From: Acetomicrobium thermoterrenum DSM 13490
Lineage (GTDB): Bacteria; Synergistota; Synergistia; Synergistales; Acetomicrobiaceae
Assembly: GCF_900107215.1 (NCBI RefSeq)
Contig: NZ_FNPD01000005.1
Coordinates: 62,001-126,000, forward strand
Length of the DNA stretch: 64,000 nt
Reading direction: 5' to 3'
Both the position numbers and the translations under genes were made by a program. Shown here piece after piece: positions 34,496-43,341 of the stretch (position 1 is its first letter; every line of letters starts with the position of its first letter). The notes under the pieces were generated by a model, which worked only from the letters and a program-made list of their open reading frames with translations, did no database searches and had not been told where the DNA came from.

Positions 34496-36746
34496 GATGT
34501 GGAAGTTTGCATTTATCTGGTCTTTAGTTTTTATTACACTTATGTGTCTTTCGCCGCTGACCTTCGAGGCACAGGCCCAAGAAGGTTCCGTAAGCGCACC
34601 GGGGGGATCTATCCAAGCGCCTGGCAGTGCGCCTGCGCAAGGATCTCCCGGATTGCCATCTAACCTGCAAAACATTCAAAACATCCTGCAGAACGTTGCA
34701 CCCGCGCAGGAAGCTCCAGCGGCCCAGCCTGGCCAGATCTCGGCTCCCCAGGAAGAAACTCCAGCTGAAGCGCCTACGTATGCGCCTGTTGAAGTTGGAG
34801 AACAAATGACACCTGAGGCTTTCAGCGCGCTTTCAGATGCTCAGTTGGATCAGCTTTTTCTTAACACACCTGCATCACAGGTAATGCGAATGCTACCCCG
34901 TTTTGGCACCGAGTTTTTCAGGCAAGCCCCATCTACGTATGCGCCGGTGATGGCGGTGCCCGTGGGGCCGGATTACGTAGTCGGACCGGGTGACGAAATT
35001 CGCATCTCCATATGGGGTATGATAGAAGATCAGTGGAGCGTAACGGTGGATCGCGACGGCAACTTAAGCCTTCCCGGTGCGGGCGTAATTGGTGCTGCTG
35101 GAATGACCTTTTCTCAGCTACAACAGGCGATCAAAAAAGAATACTCCCGCTACTATACGAACTTCGATCTAAACGTCACCATGGGTCGTCTTCGCACAAT
35201 ATTAGTGTATGTAGTGGGCAACGCCAGAAGGCCCGGAGCCTATACGGTATCCTCCCTTGCTACGCTGGTAAATGCACTCCTCGCCTCAGGCGGTCCGAGC
35301 CAAACCGGCTCCATGCGCAACATACAGGTCAGAAGAAACGGCAAAGTTGTTACTAATTTCGATATGTATGACATGCTCCTTAAGGGAGACACATTAAACG
35401 ATATACGCCTGATGCCCGGCGACGTGATTTTTATTGGCGAGGTTGGACAATTAGTCGGTATTGTTGGAAACGTAAAAAGGCCAGGATTATATGAACTAAA
35501 AGAAAGAGTTAGGCTCGGTGACCTCATAGATATGGCAGGTGGCCTTACAGGGCAGTCCTTCAAGGGTCGGGTTCAAATCATGCGCGTAGAAGACAGGCGT
35601 TATCTAACTTTGGTGGAAGGGGATCTAGATACCCTTGGCAAAGATTTCATGCAGAGATTTGCAGTGCAGGACGGCGATATCGTGAGGCTTTTCCCCGTCG
35701 CTCGGAGCACAAGTACGGTTCGCATAACGGGACCGGTAGCAACACCAGGCGAGTACGCCATAGAACCGGGCATAACAAAGCTTTCTGAAGTTATAAACAG
35801 AGCCGGCGGGCTTAGCTACATGGCCTCAAATCAGGCAGAAATAACAAGGGTGACCGTGACACAACTAGGTCCCGTAACTCAACATCTGCTGATAAACCTG
35901 GAAAAAGCAATGAGGGGAGATCCTAAAAACGACATTCCTCTCGAGATGAACGATTATATATTCGTAAGGGCAGTACCGGAATGGGATTTGTACGCCACTG
36001 TAACTATTTCAGGAGAAGTTAAATACCCTGGAGTTTACACAATCAAAAAAGGTGAGACTTTATCCGACCTAATCGAACGTGCCGGAGGATATACGGATCG
36101 AGCTTTCTTGCCGGGGGCCATATTTACGAGGGAATCGGTACGCGAGTCTCAACGGCGAAGCATCGACGAGATGGTCCAGCGCCTGGAGCGTGAACTTTAC
36201 ACGGCAAGCGCCGCAGGCACTGCTTCTTCTTTGACTTCCGAGGATGCAAAGCTTGTAGAAATGGAAACCCAGCAAAAGCGAAGAATGCTTGACGTGTTAA
36301 GGCAGACTAGGGCAACGGGCCGTGTGGTCATTAGGCTTGAAGATCCGCCAACTTTACTTAAAAAGACTCCCTACGACCTCCTTCTCGAGGAAGGAGACCA
36401 CCTTCACATACCACGCGAGGCCCAGACAATCAACGTGGCAGGGAACGTGTTAAATCCCTCCTCCTTCATATTCGAGCCCTACTCCACCTATAACAACTAC
36501 ATAGAAAAAGCCGGGGGATACGGCAGAAACGCTGACAGAAGCAGGGTATATTTACTAAAAGCCGATGGCAGTGCCGTTCGCGTAGGCCACTTGAAGAAAC
36601 CACCATATATCGAACGAGGCGATACCATAATAGTGCCCGAAAAAATCCAGGTCGTCTCAGACCTCAGGAGGACAAGCGATATAGTAGACATAGTTTATAA
36701 GACAGCTATTAGTGCTGCCGTGGTCATCGATGCCCTCGATGATTAG
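34485..36746 (+). CDS. Wza-like polysaccharide export protein with multiple SLBB domains
   Basis: A 753-residue exported protein. Residues 1-31 are a signal peptide without a good lipobox, and residues 32-110 are low-complexity and rich in Pro/Ala/Gln. The Poly_export domain begins at DYVVGPGDEIRISIWGMIED near residue 165. At least five SLBB-type units follow (for example VGNVKRPGLYELKERVRLGD, ITGPVATPGEYAIEPG and ISGEVKYPGVYTIKKGETLS). The protein is twice the length of E. coli Wza because of the extra SLBB units. It would form the periplasm-spanning and outer-membrane channel with the YjbH protein and Wzz. Confidence 0.9.
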   Translation: MYHRMWKFAFIWSLVFITLMCLSPLTFEAQAQEGSVSAPGGSIQAPGSAPAQGSPGLPSNLQNIQNILQNVAPAQEAPAAQPGQISAPQEETPAEAPTYAPVEVGEQMTPEAFSALSDAQLDQLFLNTPASQVMRMLPRFGTEFFRQAPSTYAPVMAVPVGPDYVVGPGDEIRISIWGMIEDQWSVTVDRDGNLSLPGAGVIGAAGMTFSQLQQAIKKEYSRYYTNFDLNVTMGRLRTILVYVVGNARRPGAYTVSSLATLVNALLASGGPSQTGSMRNIQVRRNGKVVTNFDMYDMLLKGDTLNDIRLMPGDVIFIGEVGQLVGIVGNVKRPGLYELKERVRLGDLIDMAGGLTGQSFKGRVQIMRVEDRRYLTLVEGDLDTLGKDFMQRFAVQDGDIVRLFPVARSTSTVRITGPVATPGEYAIEPGITKLSEVINRAGGLSYMASNQAEITRVTVTQLGPVTQHLLINLEKAMRGDPKNDIPLEMNDYIFVRAVPEWDLYATVTISGEVKYPGVYTIKKGETLSDLIERAGGYTDRAFLPGAIFTRESVRESQRRSIDEMVQRLERELYTASAAGTASSLTSEDAKLVEMETQQKRRMLDVLRQTRATGRVVIRLEDPPTLLKKTPYDLLLEEGDHLHIPREAQTINVAGNVLNPSSFIFEPYSTYNNYIEKAGGYGRNADRSRVYLLKADGSAVRVGHLKKPPYIERGDTIIVPEKIQVVSDLRRTSDIVDIVYKTAISAAVVIDALDD

Positions 36747-36770
36747 CTTCCTTTAAAGGAGTGAATATTT

Positions 36771-38036
36771 TTGGTTGATGAATATAATCAAAATAAAAAG
36801 GATCAACTGTCTGAACCGGGAGAACATGGACCTGTTGAGGTCCCTCCATCCAACGCTTATGAGGAGGATGAAATCGATCTGCTCGATTTGGCATTAGTCT
36901 TGGCCAAGCATAAAAGGTTGATCATAGGTATCGCCTTTGTTGCCTGTCTTGTCGCTTTAATATTGGGATTTATAATGACGCCTATTTATAGGGCGGAAAC
37001 TCACCTTGTACCGCCACAATCGCTTGCCGGGAAACTTCCTTCTAGCATATTGACTATGATTCCCCCGGAGTTTCGAACATTGGCCATTCAGTCCGGTGCC
37101 ATAAAGACGACGGCTGACTTGATTGCTGGCATTGCAAAAAGTCGCACCTTGGTCGATAATATAATTGATAAATTTAACCTATTGGATTACTATCATGTTG
37201 AAACAAGAGATGCTGCACGTTCTGCCCTCTCCGGAGCAATAAGCGCTAAGGTCGATGAGAAGACAAGTCTCATAACGATTGCTGTAGAGGATAAAGATCC
37301 AGTCATGGCTGCAGATATGACTAACGCTATTGTCGATGAGCTTCAAAACTTGCTTCAAGGCCTGGCGTTAACTCAAGTATCTCAGCAACGCCTTTTCCTG
37401 GAAAACCAACTTAAGCAAGCCCATCACAACTTGATGCAGGCAGAAGAGGAGTTTCAAAAATATCAAGCACTATCAGGATTACTGAACGTGGACGTTCAGA
37501 TGCAGGCATTGATGGATTCCATCGCAAACATCCAAGCCCAAATTGCCGTAAAAGAAGTCCAACTAAAAGCTGCCAGGACATTTGCCACGGCTCAAAACCC
37601 GGAAATTAAACGCCTTCAAGCAGAGTTGGCCGGGCTTAAAAAAGAACTTAAAAACTTGGAGGCCAAGGCCGGTAGAGATAACCCAAACCTCATCCCGGCC
37701 TTCGAAGAAATACCTAAGGCAGGGATGGAATATGCAAGACGTTTACGCGACCTCAAATTTCAAGAGACTTTATACGAAACGCTGCTGCAGCAATACCAAG
37801 CTGCCGTCATGGCTGAAGCAAGCGAAGGTTTGGTTTTGCAGGTGATAGATCCAGCCATACCCCCTGAGCTTAAAATAAAGCCAAGACGGAAGCTCATGTT
37901 AATCGTTGCCGGATTCCTTGGATTATTTGTCGGTATATTTGCCGCCTTCATCAAGGAATTTATAGACAACTCTTCAAAGAATCCAGAAAGCGCTGATAAG
38001 ATGGCGCTGCTTAAGTCTTACCTTCGAAGGATTTAA
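36771..38036 (+). CDS. Wzz-type chain-length determinant / polysaccharide co-polymerase
   Basis: A 421-residue inner-membrane protein. The Wzz domain starts EDEIDLLDLALVLAKHKRLI, followed by the first helix (IIGIAFVACLVALILGFIM, about residues 47-65). Residues 195-310 are coiled coil (QLKQAHHNLMQAEEEFQKYQ). The second helix is near 370-392 (KLMLIVAGFLGLFVGIFAAF). There is no cytoplasmic tyrosine kinase domain, so it is a plain co-polymerase. The TTG at 36771 is used, with AAAGGAG nine bases upstream. It closes the export operon and is followed by a terminator. Confidence 0.9.
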   Translation: MVDEYNQNKKDQLSEPGEHGPVEVPPSNAYEEDEIDLLDLALVLAKHKRLIIGIAFVACLVALILGFIMTPIYRAETHLVPPQSLAGKLPSSILTMIPPEFRTLAIQSGAIKTTADLIAGIAKSRTLVDNIIDKFNLLDYYHVETRDAARSALSGAISAKVDEKTSLITIAVEDKDPVMAADMTNAIVDELQNLLQGLALTQVSQQRLFLENQLKQAHHNLMQAEEEFQKYQALSGLLNVDVQMQALMDSIANIQAQIAVKEVQLKAARTFATAQNPEIKRLQAELAGLKKELKNLEAKAGRDNPNLIPAFEEIPKAGMEYARRLRDLKFQETLYETLLQQYQAAVMAEASEGLVLQVIDPAIPPELKIKPRRKLMLIVAGFLGLFVGIFAAFIKEFIDNSSKNPESADKMALLKSYLRRI

Positions 38037-38049
38037 TTTTAAACCTAAT

Positions 38050-38086
38050 ATACCTCCAGCCTTGTTTGTAATGAGGCTGGAGGTAT
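38050..38086. terminator. Hairpin between convergent genes, probably bidirectional
   Basis: A perfect 13-bp stem ATACCTCCAGCCT / AGGCTGGAGGTAT with an 11-base loop lies between the Wzz gene and the convergent dehydratase gene at 38091. Flanks are AT-rich but have no long T-run. Confidence 0.75.
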
Positions 38087-38090
38087 ATTG

Positions 38091-39977
38091 TTAGATATTA
38101 TTTATAGTGATCCTGTCTGCCGGAGTAACTTTTTCATTATCAACCCTAAAATTGGGAACGATCGATTTTATCGTGGCTATAATCTCTTCAACATCCCCTT
38201 CATGAGCTACCTTAAGTAAATAATTGAGCTTCTCGCAAAAGCTTTCGTCAATGCCGTTTTGATTGGCAATAAAGATCTTCTCATGGGGCGATTCTACGGT
38301 GCCCTCCTCTGCCATCAAAAGCTCCTCGAAAAGCTTCTCCCCTGGCCTTAATCCCGTGTAAACTATATCGATGTCTTCGTAGGGCGTAAATCCAGATAGT
38401 TTAATGAGGTCTTCCGCCAAGTTTTTTATCATAACCGGCTCGCCCATGTCGAGGACGTAAACTTTGCCGTTATAGGGCAATGCTGCAGCCTGCAGGACAA
38501 GCTGCGCGGCCTCTGGGATCGTCATGAAGTAGCGCTTCATCTCGGGGTGTGTCACGGTTACTGGCCCACCTGCTGCTATCTGGCGCTTAAATATGGGAAT
38601 TACGCTGCCCCTACTTCCCAAGACGTTTCCAAATCGAACGGACACGAAAGATTGCCAAGGAGCGGCCTTCGATGCAATGCTTCGCACTATCATTTCGGCA
38701 ATGCGCTTTGAAGCTCCCATGATCGACGTGGGGTTAACGGCCTTATCTGTGGATATATTAATGAAATGCTCCACACTCCACTCAAGGGCCAGTTCTGCTA
38801 CGTTGCGGGTGCCGCCTACGTTGTTTATTATGGCCTGGTCGGGGTTTGCCTCCATCATGGGGACGTGTTTATGTGCTGCAGCGTGGAACACTACTTGAGG
38901 TCGAAATTTCTTGAAGATCCGCTCAAGTTTCTGACGATTTTGGACGTCGGCAATGACAAGCTCATATTTCAAGCCCGGAAATGAAGTTTTAATCTCAAAC
39001 TCAAGCTCAAATAAGCTGTTTTCGCCCCTTCCAAGAAGAACCATAAATTCAGGACTGAAACGCGCAACCTGTCTGACGATCTCAGATCCTATGGATCCTC
39101 CCGCCCCCGTCACAAGGATGCGTTTGTCCCTTAGATATTTCGATATGGCGTCAATATCGAGCTCAACCGGTTCCCTGCCAAGTAAATCTTCTATGTCCAC
39201 TTTACGAATTTGCGAAATGGAGACGGCTCCGGAAAGAACTTGGTAAATCCCAGGTATAATTCTATAGGAAACCCCTGCTTTTTGAGACAAATCCACAATT
39301 CGCCGTACAAGGCGGCCATCACCGGAGGGAATTGCGATTAAAACCTCCTCTATGTCGTGCTTTTTTACCTCCTCTGGTAAGGAGTCAATTGGGCCAAGCA
39401 CGGGAAGGCCTAATATCTTAATGCCCTTCTTTGTCGGGTCGTCATCCAAAAAACCAACTGGCCTCAAGCCTGCTTCCGAATGCCGAAGCATTTCGCGGGC
39501 AATCATGGTTCCGGCCTCGCCTGCGCCGGCTATCAGGATATTTTTGGCATCGCTATATCGCCCTGAAATTTTACAGCCGTGACGTTCATAGTAACACCTG
39601 AAAAGCATCCGCGACCCGCCCAAGGCTAGCATCGATAGAAAGGCATGTATAATGGGAATGCTGCGAGGCACCCGAAAAGCCGTGCCCCCTATGAAGCATA
39701 ACCCAGAAACGGATAAACCAAAAAATATCATGGTTTTCAATAACGTCACCAAATCCGGGATTCCCGTGCTTCGCCAAGAACGCAGAGGAAGTCGCCAGAT
39801 AAATTCAGCTACGAATAAAGCTGCAGTAGACACGAATATGTAAGGAAGTATTAATTGCACATAAGCGAATACGCTGCCTTCCAACCGCAAATAAAAAGCC
39901 AACAAAACACATAAAACACAAGAGAGAAACCAATCAATAGATAACTTCAAAACACAACTTTTCCGAAAGGCCTTCAT
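38091..39977 (-). CDS. FlaA1/WbpM/CapD-type UDP-N-acetylglucosamine 4,6-dehydratase
   Basis: A 628-residue membrane-anchored dehydratase that makes 4-keto-6-deoxy sugar precursors. Residues 10-120 hold four transmembrane helices. Residues 140-270 form a CoA-binding-like Rossmann domain (ILIAGAGEAGTMIAREMLRH). Residues 285-580 form the SDR domain with VTGAGGSIGSEIVRQVARFS and ISTDKAVNPTSIMGASKRIA. The catalytic tyrosine position is methionine (MGASK), as in WbpM and PglF. Products would feed N-acetylated deoxy or diamino sugars to either polymer. It is transcribed alone toward the export operon. Confidence 0.92.
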   Translation of the reverse strand: MKAFRKSCVLKLSIDWFLSCVLCVLLAFYLRLEGSVFAYVQLILPYIFVSTAALFVAEFIWRLPLRSWRSTGIPDLVTLLKTMIFFGLSVSGLCFIGGTAFRVPRSIPIIHAFLSMLALGGSRMLFRCYYERHGCKISGRYSDAKNILIAGAGEAGTMIAREMLRHSEAGLRPVGFLDDDPTKKGIKILGLPVLGPIDSLPEEVKKHDIEEVLIAIPSGDGRLVRRIVDLSQKAGVSYRIIPGIYQVLSGAVSISQIRKVDIEDLLGREPVELDIDAISKYLRDKRILVTGAGGSIGSEIVRQVARFSPEFMVLLGRGENSLFELEFEIKTSFPGLKYELVIADVQNRQKLERIFKKFRPQVVFHAAAHKHVPMMEANPDQAIINNVGGTRNVAELALEWSVEHFINISTDKAVNPTSIMGASKRIAEMIVRSIASKAAPWQSFVSVRFGNVLGSRGSVIPIFKRQIAAGGPVTVTHPEMKRYFMTIPEAAQLVLQAAALPYNGKVYVLDMGEPVMIKNLAEDLIKLSGFTPYEDIDIVYTGLRPGEKLFEELLMAEEGTVESPHEKIFIANQNGIDESFCEKLNYLLKVAHEGDVEEIIATIKSIVPNFRVDNEKVTPADRITINNI

Positions 39978-40189
39978 AATGAACCTCCAATGCTTGCTAC
40001 TTAATTTAAAGCAACGTGAGATTAAATAATAAAATCACACGTTAATAGAATCACCAAAAAATACCATTCTCCCATTAACATTTTACCTTACTTTGTGTAT
40101 TTTTGGCAAATATAATTAGATTTGGCTTCGAGGAAGGCGTCTCGATCGCAGCCAGTTTTAACGTAGGTACATAAATGTGGATAACAATA

Positions 40190-40370
40190 TCTTTGAAAGC
40201 TTCAAAGTGGCTTTGTAGCTTTCAAGTTCGTCTTCGCCAAACATTAAGAAGCGTATTTTTCAATGAAGGATGGCCTCTACAACGAGTTTTAAAGACATAA
40301 TCTGTCCACCATGATAAATCCATTATACCCAAGTCTATTTCACTTGCGCAGTCGTCTAAATGGGCCAAAT
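40190..40370 (-). pseudogene. Decayed copy of the winged-helix/nucleotidyltransferase regulator
   Basis: Bases 40196-40370 align by eye with the 3' half of the gene at 10080-10646. They share GTGGCTTTGTA, TTTCAAG(T/C)TCGTCTTCGC, CGTATTTTTC and ATTATACCC in the same order and strand. Frameshifts and point changes destroy the reading frame. The remnant lies upstream of the dehydratase and just 3' of the O-antigen ligase gene. Bases 39978-40190 hold no recognisable gene. Confidence 0.65.
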
Positions 40371-40397
40371 ATCAAAATTTTACCATCACAACTCCTT

Positions 40398-41645
40398 TCA
40401 AGCCTTACCTTTGCCCCTTTCCGGCAGTGCTGCAGCGATGCCATACAAGGCCCAGAAAAGAAAGCCGATCTTTTGTCTGGCGGCAAAGACGCTTCCTCCC
40501 ATGCTATAGACCAAGATAGCCAATATTGTGGCAAGGACTGCAGCGTAAAGATACTTATTTTCGCCTTTGCAGCTTTTAAATTTCATCCAGGCAAGCCATG
40601 CACCGCGAAGCATCAACCCCACGACGATGATAAGAAGCGGAAAACCTCCATAAGTCAGCAGCTGAATGTACATGTTGTGAGGCTCTACGGGAATGCCTAC
40701 TCCTGGTATCGCTTCAAAATTACTCATCAAAAACAAGGTCTTGTATCTAATCCATCCCCATCCCGTAATGGGCTTTTGGGAGATCAAGTGCGCCGTTTTT
40801 TCCCATATGCGCGTGCGATTGGTGGTAAATTTCGAGAAATCCCCCGAGAAAGAAGTCAATTGAGATATCTCTCGTTTAAAGAGGTCAAGGTAGGTAGGTT
40901 GAATTAAAGCAAACGCAAATCCCAGAATGGCCGTAATTAAAAGGGGAATTAATAACCCCTTAAACAAACCGTATTTCCCAGGGCGGGCTATTATCAAGAA
41001 AAGCAAGATCTCTATCCCGCCTACCAGCCAGGGACCGGAGCTAAAACTTAGAAAAAGCGCTATTAAATTAAGGACAACCGTCAAAGAAGAAATGACGTAT
41101 AGCAGCCTGCTGTCGTATCTTCGAACTGCAAAGTTAAGTGACATAGGAAGGGTCACGACGGCATACAAACCAAGGGTGTTGTGATGAGAAAAGACGCTAA
41201 ACTTAAGCACGTTCACTGCCTGCAAAATACACGCTACAAATATCAGGACGCTGGAAGCCCACCACACCTTTTGAAAACGCCCTGTACCTTCTTTAGACAC
41301 GACGAACGCCGTCAGCCATATGCCAAAGACGGCCTCCAAAGGGTTTGATACCCCCTTACCAAAATGGTACCATCCGTAAAAATTAAGCAGCGTGGTAAAA
41401 ACAGACCATATTATCATTATATATATAATGATTTTAACCGCAGGGTCCAAAACTGGCTTTCGAAGCTTCGAGCCTTGAAGGATAAACAGACCAACTATCC
41501 CGATGATCGATAAAAGCCAACCAAAATACCTGGGAATGGGACCCCAGGGATCGCAAAAGAGGGAAAAGTAAAACCCAAAAGCAATTAAAGACATCGGCCA
41601 CGAAGGGGTTTTAGCAAGGGGTTCATTCATCGTTTCATCCTCCAT
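40398..41645 (-). CDS. O-antigen ligase family protein (WaaL-like)
   Basis: A 415-residue polytopic inner-membrane protein with about ten helices. The periplasmic loop between residues 265 and 320 contains RTRIWEKTAHLISQKPITGW and GVGIPVEPHNMYIQLLTYGG, the conserved RxR...GxG...HN pattern of the Wzy_C/WaaL superfamily. It probably transfers finished O-polysaccharide to a lipid A-core or other acceptor. It is isolated from the two Wzy-bearing clusters, which favours a ligase shared by both. Polymerase activity cannot be ruled out by sequence. Confidence 0.82.
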   Translation of the reverse strand: MEDETMNEPLAKTPSWPMSLIAFGFYFSLFCDPWGPIPRYFGWLLSIIGIVGLFILQGSKLRKPVLDPAVKIIIYIMIIWSVFTTLLNFYGWYHFGKGVSNPLEAVFGIWLTAFVVSKEGTGRFQKVWWASSVLIFVACILQAVNVLKFSVFSHHNTLGLYAVVTLPMSLNFAVRRYDSRLLYVISSLTVVLNLIALFLSFSSGPWLVGGIEILLFLIIARPGKYGLFKGLLIPLLITAILGFAFALIQPTYLDLFKREISQLTSFSGDFSKFTTNRTRIWEKTAHLISQKPITGWGWIRYKTLFLMSNFEAIPGVGIPVEPHNMYIQLLTYGGFPLLIIVVGLMLRGAWLAWMKFKSCKGENKYLYAAVLATILAILVYSMGGSVFAARQKIGFLFWALYGIAAALPERGKGKA

Positions 41646-41822
41646 TATATCAAATAATTAGAATCACTTACACACATAAAGAAACAGGGCATAAAAGGCC
41701 AAGATATTTTATCATATATTACAAGAGAAAAAGACATAGCGCCTATAGGAAATTTGAGCGACACGCCTTTATTTAAACCCTGTATAATAAAAGAGTAACC
41801 CAAAGATCGGGAGGTTGTTACT

Positions 41823-42623
41823 GTGAGTGAAGACATAAAAAAGCAGATACGACATTTTTATGGGAAGTTAGCCAATAACGCAAAAGAGGGAAATTCCTGC
41901 TGCTGCAGCGGCTCATGCTGCGGGCCCATCGCAAATGCACCGCTCATTTACGGCGAAGAGTTTCTGGAGGGTCTGCCCGAGGAGGCATTGGCGGCCTCTC
42001 AGGGGTGTGCCAATCCGTTGGTATTTGCCGATCTAAAGGAAGGCAACGTGGTGCTAGATTTGGGAAGCGGCGGCGGCATCGACGCATTTTTGGCAGCAAA
42101 GATCGTCGGAGACAGGGGAAAGGTTTACGGCCTTGACATGACGGACGACATGCTTGCCCTCGCCGAGGAAAACAGAAAAAAGGCGGGCCTTACGAACGTG
42201 AAGTTCATTAAAGGCTACATCGAAGATATCCCCCTGCCCGATGAATCCGTCGACGTGGTCATTTCAAACTGTGTCGTGAACCTGTCGGAGGACAAGGAGA
42301 AGGTCTTCAGGGAAATTTACAGGGTCATAAAGAAGGGCGGCCACCTGTCCATAGCAGACATAGTTACTTTAAAGGAGGTGCCCGACAGCGTCAGACAAAT
42401 TACGGATCTTTGGGTGTCATGCATAGCCGGCTCCATGCCCGTCGACGAATTGAACAAAACGCTTGCCCACGTCGGCTTTATGGACGTCACGATTTCCCTG
42501 GAGCACGTGTATACCAAAGACGTGATAAAATCCATGCTCGGAGACGAGGCAAAGATCGATTCTGCCGATCTCGACCTGCTCGATGGGGCCTTCGGCAGTG
42601 CCGTGATAAAGGCCGTTAAATAA
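41823..42623 (+). CDS. arsM: Arsenite S-adenosylmethionine methyltransferase
   Basis: A 266-residue cytoplasmic methyltransferase that methylates As(III). The N-terminal metal-binding cluster CCCSGSCCG is at residues 26-34. The SAM site is VVLDLGSGGGIDAFLAAKIV near residue 77. The conserved cysteines appear in SQGCANPLVF, ISNCVVNLSEDKEKV and WVSCIAGSMP, the set needed for arsenic coordination. No arsR, arsB or other ars gene is adjacent, so it is a stand-alone detoxification gene. The GTG/ATG region begins after a GGGAGGTTG ribosome site. A terminator follows at 42640. Confidence 0.93.
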   Translation: MSEDIKKQIRHFYGKLANNAKEGNSCCCSGSCCGPIANAPLIYGEEFLEGLPEEALAASQGCANPLVFADLKEGNVVLDLGSGGGIDAFLAAKIVGDRGKVYGLDMTDDMLALAEENRKKAGLTNVKFIKGYIEDIPLPDESVDVVISNCVVNLSEDKEKVFREIYRVIKKGGHLSIADIVTLKEVPDSVRQITDLWVSCIAGSMPVDELNKTLAHVGFMDVTISLEHVYTKDVIKSMLGDEAKIDSADLDLLDGAFGSAVIKAVK

Positions 42624-42639
42624 GCAGGACTTGGCATAA

Positions 42640-42670
42640 GGGGAGATCGGGATGTATCTCCCCGTTTTTT
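42640..42670 (+). terminator. Rho-independent terminator of arsM
   Basis: Stem GGGGAGAT / ATCTCCCC with an eight-base loop, followed by GTTTTTT. Confidence 0.88.
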
Positions 42671-42782
42671 ACCCCAGCCCCACATCCAAAACCATCATTA
42701 GGGCAAGGACAAGCATGATAGCCTGGTGGTGATGTTGGTTTTACTGCTGCGCCGTGCTTTGAGGATGACCTACTCGACTGCC
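42668..42782 (-). pseudogene. Fragment of a ZIP-transporter gene 3' end
   Basis: These bases align with 44337-44450, the end of the intact ZIP gene, sharing ACCCCAGC, CATCATTA, GTGGTGATGTTGGTTT and GCTTTG/CGAGGATGACCT in order. The copy is frameshifted: one frame reads SSKTNITT and another MLVLALMMVLDVGLG-stop. It shows that a second ZIP gene or a duplication once lay here. Confidence 0.7.
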
Positions 42783-42821
42783 ACATGCATGTATAATAAA
42801 AACATGGAATTACAAGATCAA

Positions 42822-42857
42822 AAGGAGAGAAAAGCAAATAAGGAGAGAAAAGCAAAT
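42822..42857 (+). promoter_or_regulatory. Tandemly duplicated ribosome-binding segment
   Basis: Two perfect 18-base copies of AAGGAGAGAAAAGCAAAT (42822-42839 and 42840-42857) lead into the start of the nucleotidyltransferase gene. The second copy spaces its AGGAG about ten bases from a TTG start. A TATAAT hexamer at 42792-42797 may be the promoter -10. Confidence 0.75.
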
Positions 42858-43279
42858 TGAGAAGCATGGTTCGCATTGACGAAGATCGCATAAAAGAAGC
42901 CGTCGGTTCGGCATTAATGGACATGAAAGAAATTGCCGGAGTTTACCTCTTTGGATCTGCCCTTGGGTTGTGCCGACCCGACAGCGATATAGATATCGGC
43001 CTGGTCATAAAACCGCTTTACGGCAAGCCGGACAAATATTATTTAGACATAGCCCTTGCCGCGGAGACACGCCTTGACCCCATCGATGGGCACCCCTTCC
43101 AGGTTGTCCCCTTAAACATAACGGACTGCATCTTCGCCTTTAACGTCATAAGAAAGGGGCGGTTAATTCACGAGCCTGATCATGAGGCGGTGACCGATTT
43201 CACGGAGATGATAAGCCGTCGTTACGGGGAAAATTACCCGCGTTACATCAAATATCTAAAGGAAATAGTGGGGGCATAA
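42857..43279 (+). CDS. MntA-type minimal nucleotidyltransferase (antitoxin)
   Basis: A 140-residue MNT-domain protein, the antitoxin half of a HEPN-MNT pair. The active-site motif GVYLFGSALGLCRPDSDIDI is complete (GS-x10-DxD), so AMP transfer should be possible. TTG at 42857 is the likely start, with ATG nine bases later as the alternative. Its stop overlaps the ATG of a HepT gene that survives only as 16 codons at 43279-43329. The antitoxin is therefore an orphan whose toxin has been deleted. Confidence 0.85.
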   Translation: MRSMVRIDEDRIKEAVGSALMDMKEIAGVYLFGSALGLCRPDSDIDIGLVIKPLYGKPDKYYLDIALAAETRLDPIDGHPFQVVPLNITDCIFAFNVIRKGRLIHEPDHEAVTDFTEMISRRYGENYPRYIKYLKEIVGA

Positions 43280-43329
43280 TGATGACTCTCGATACGGAAC
43301 GGGTCAGAAGAAAGATAGCCTATTACTAG
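43279..43329 (+). pseudogene. HepT toxin remnant (16 codons)
   Basis: MMTLDTERVRRKIAYY-stop is the recognisable N-terminus of a HepT/DUF86 toxin and begins at the stop of the MNT gene (TAATG overlap). Similarity stops at a TAG, and 12 bases later a repeat (43342-43380) begins. The HEPN catalytic R-x4-H-x-Y region is gone. Confidence 0.72.
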
Positions 43330-43341
43330 CAAACCCCTTGA

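Noticed and set aside
40311-40907. 198-codon plus-strand frame opposite the O-antigen ligase
   Set aside because: It runs from decayed intergenic sequence into the antisense of a membrane protein gene and has no recognisable domain.
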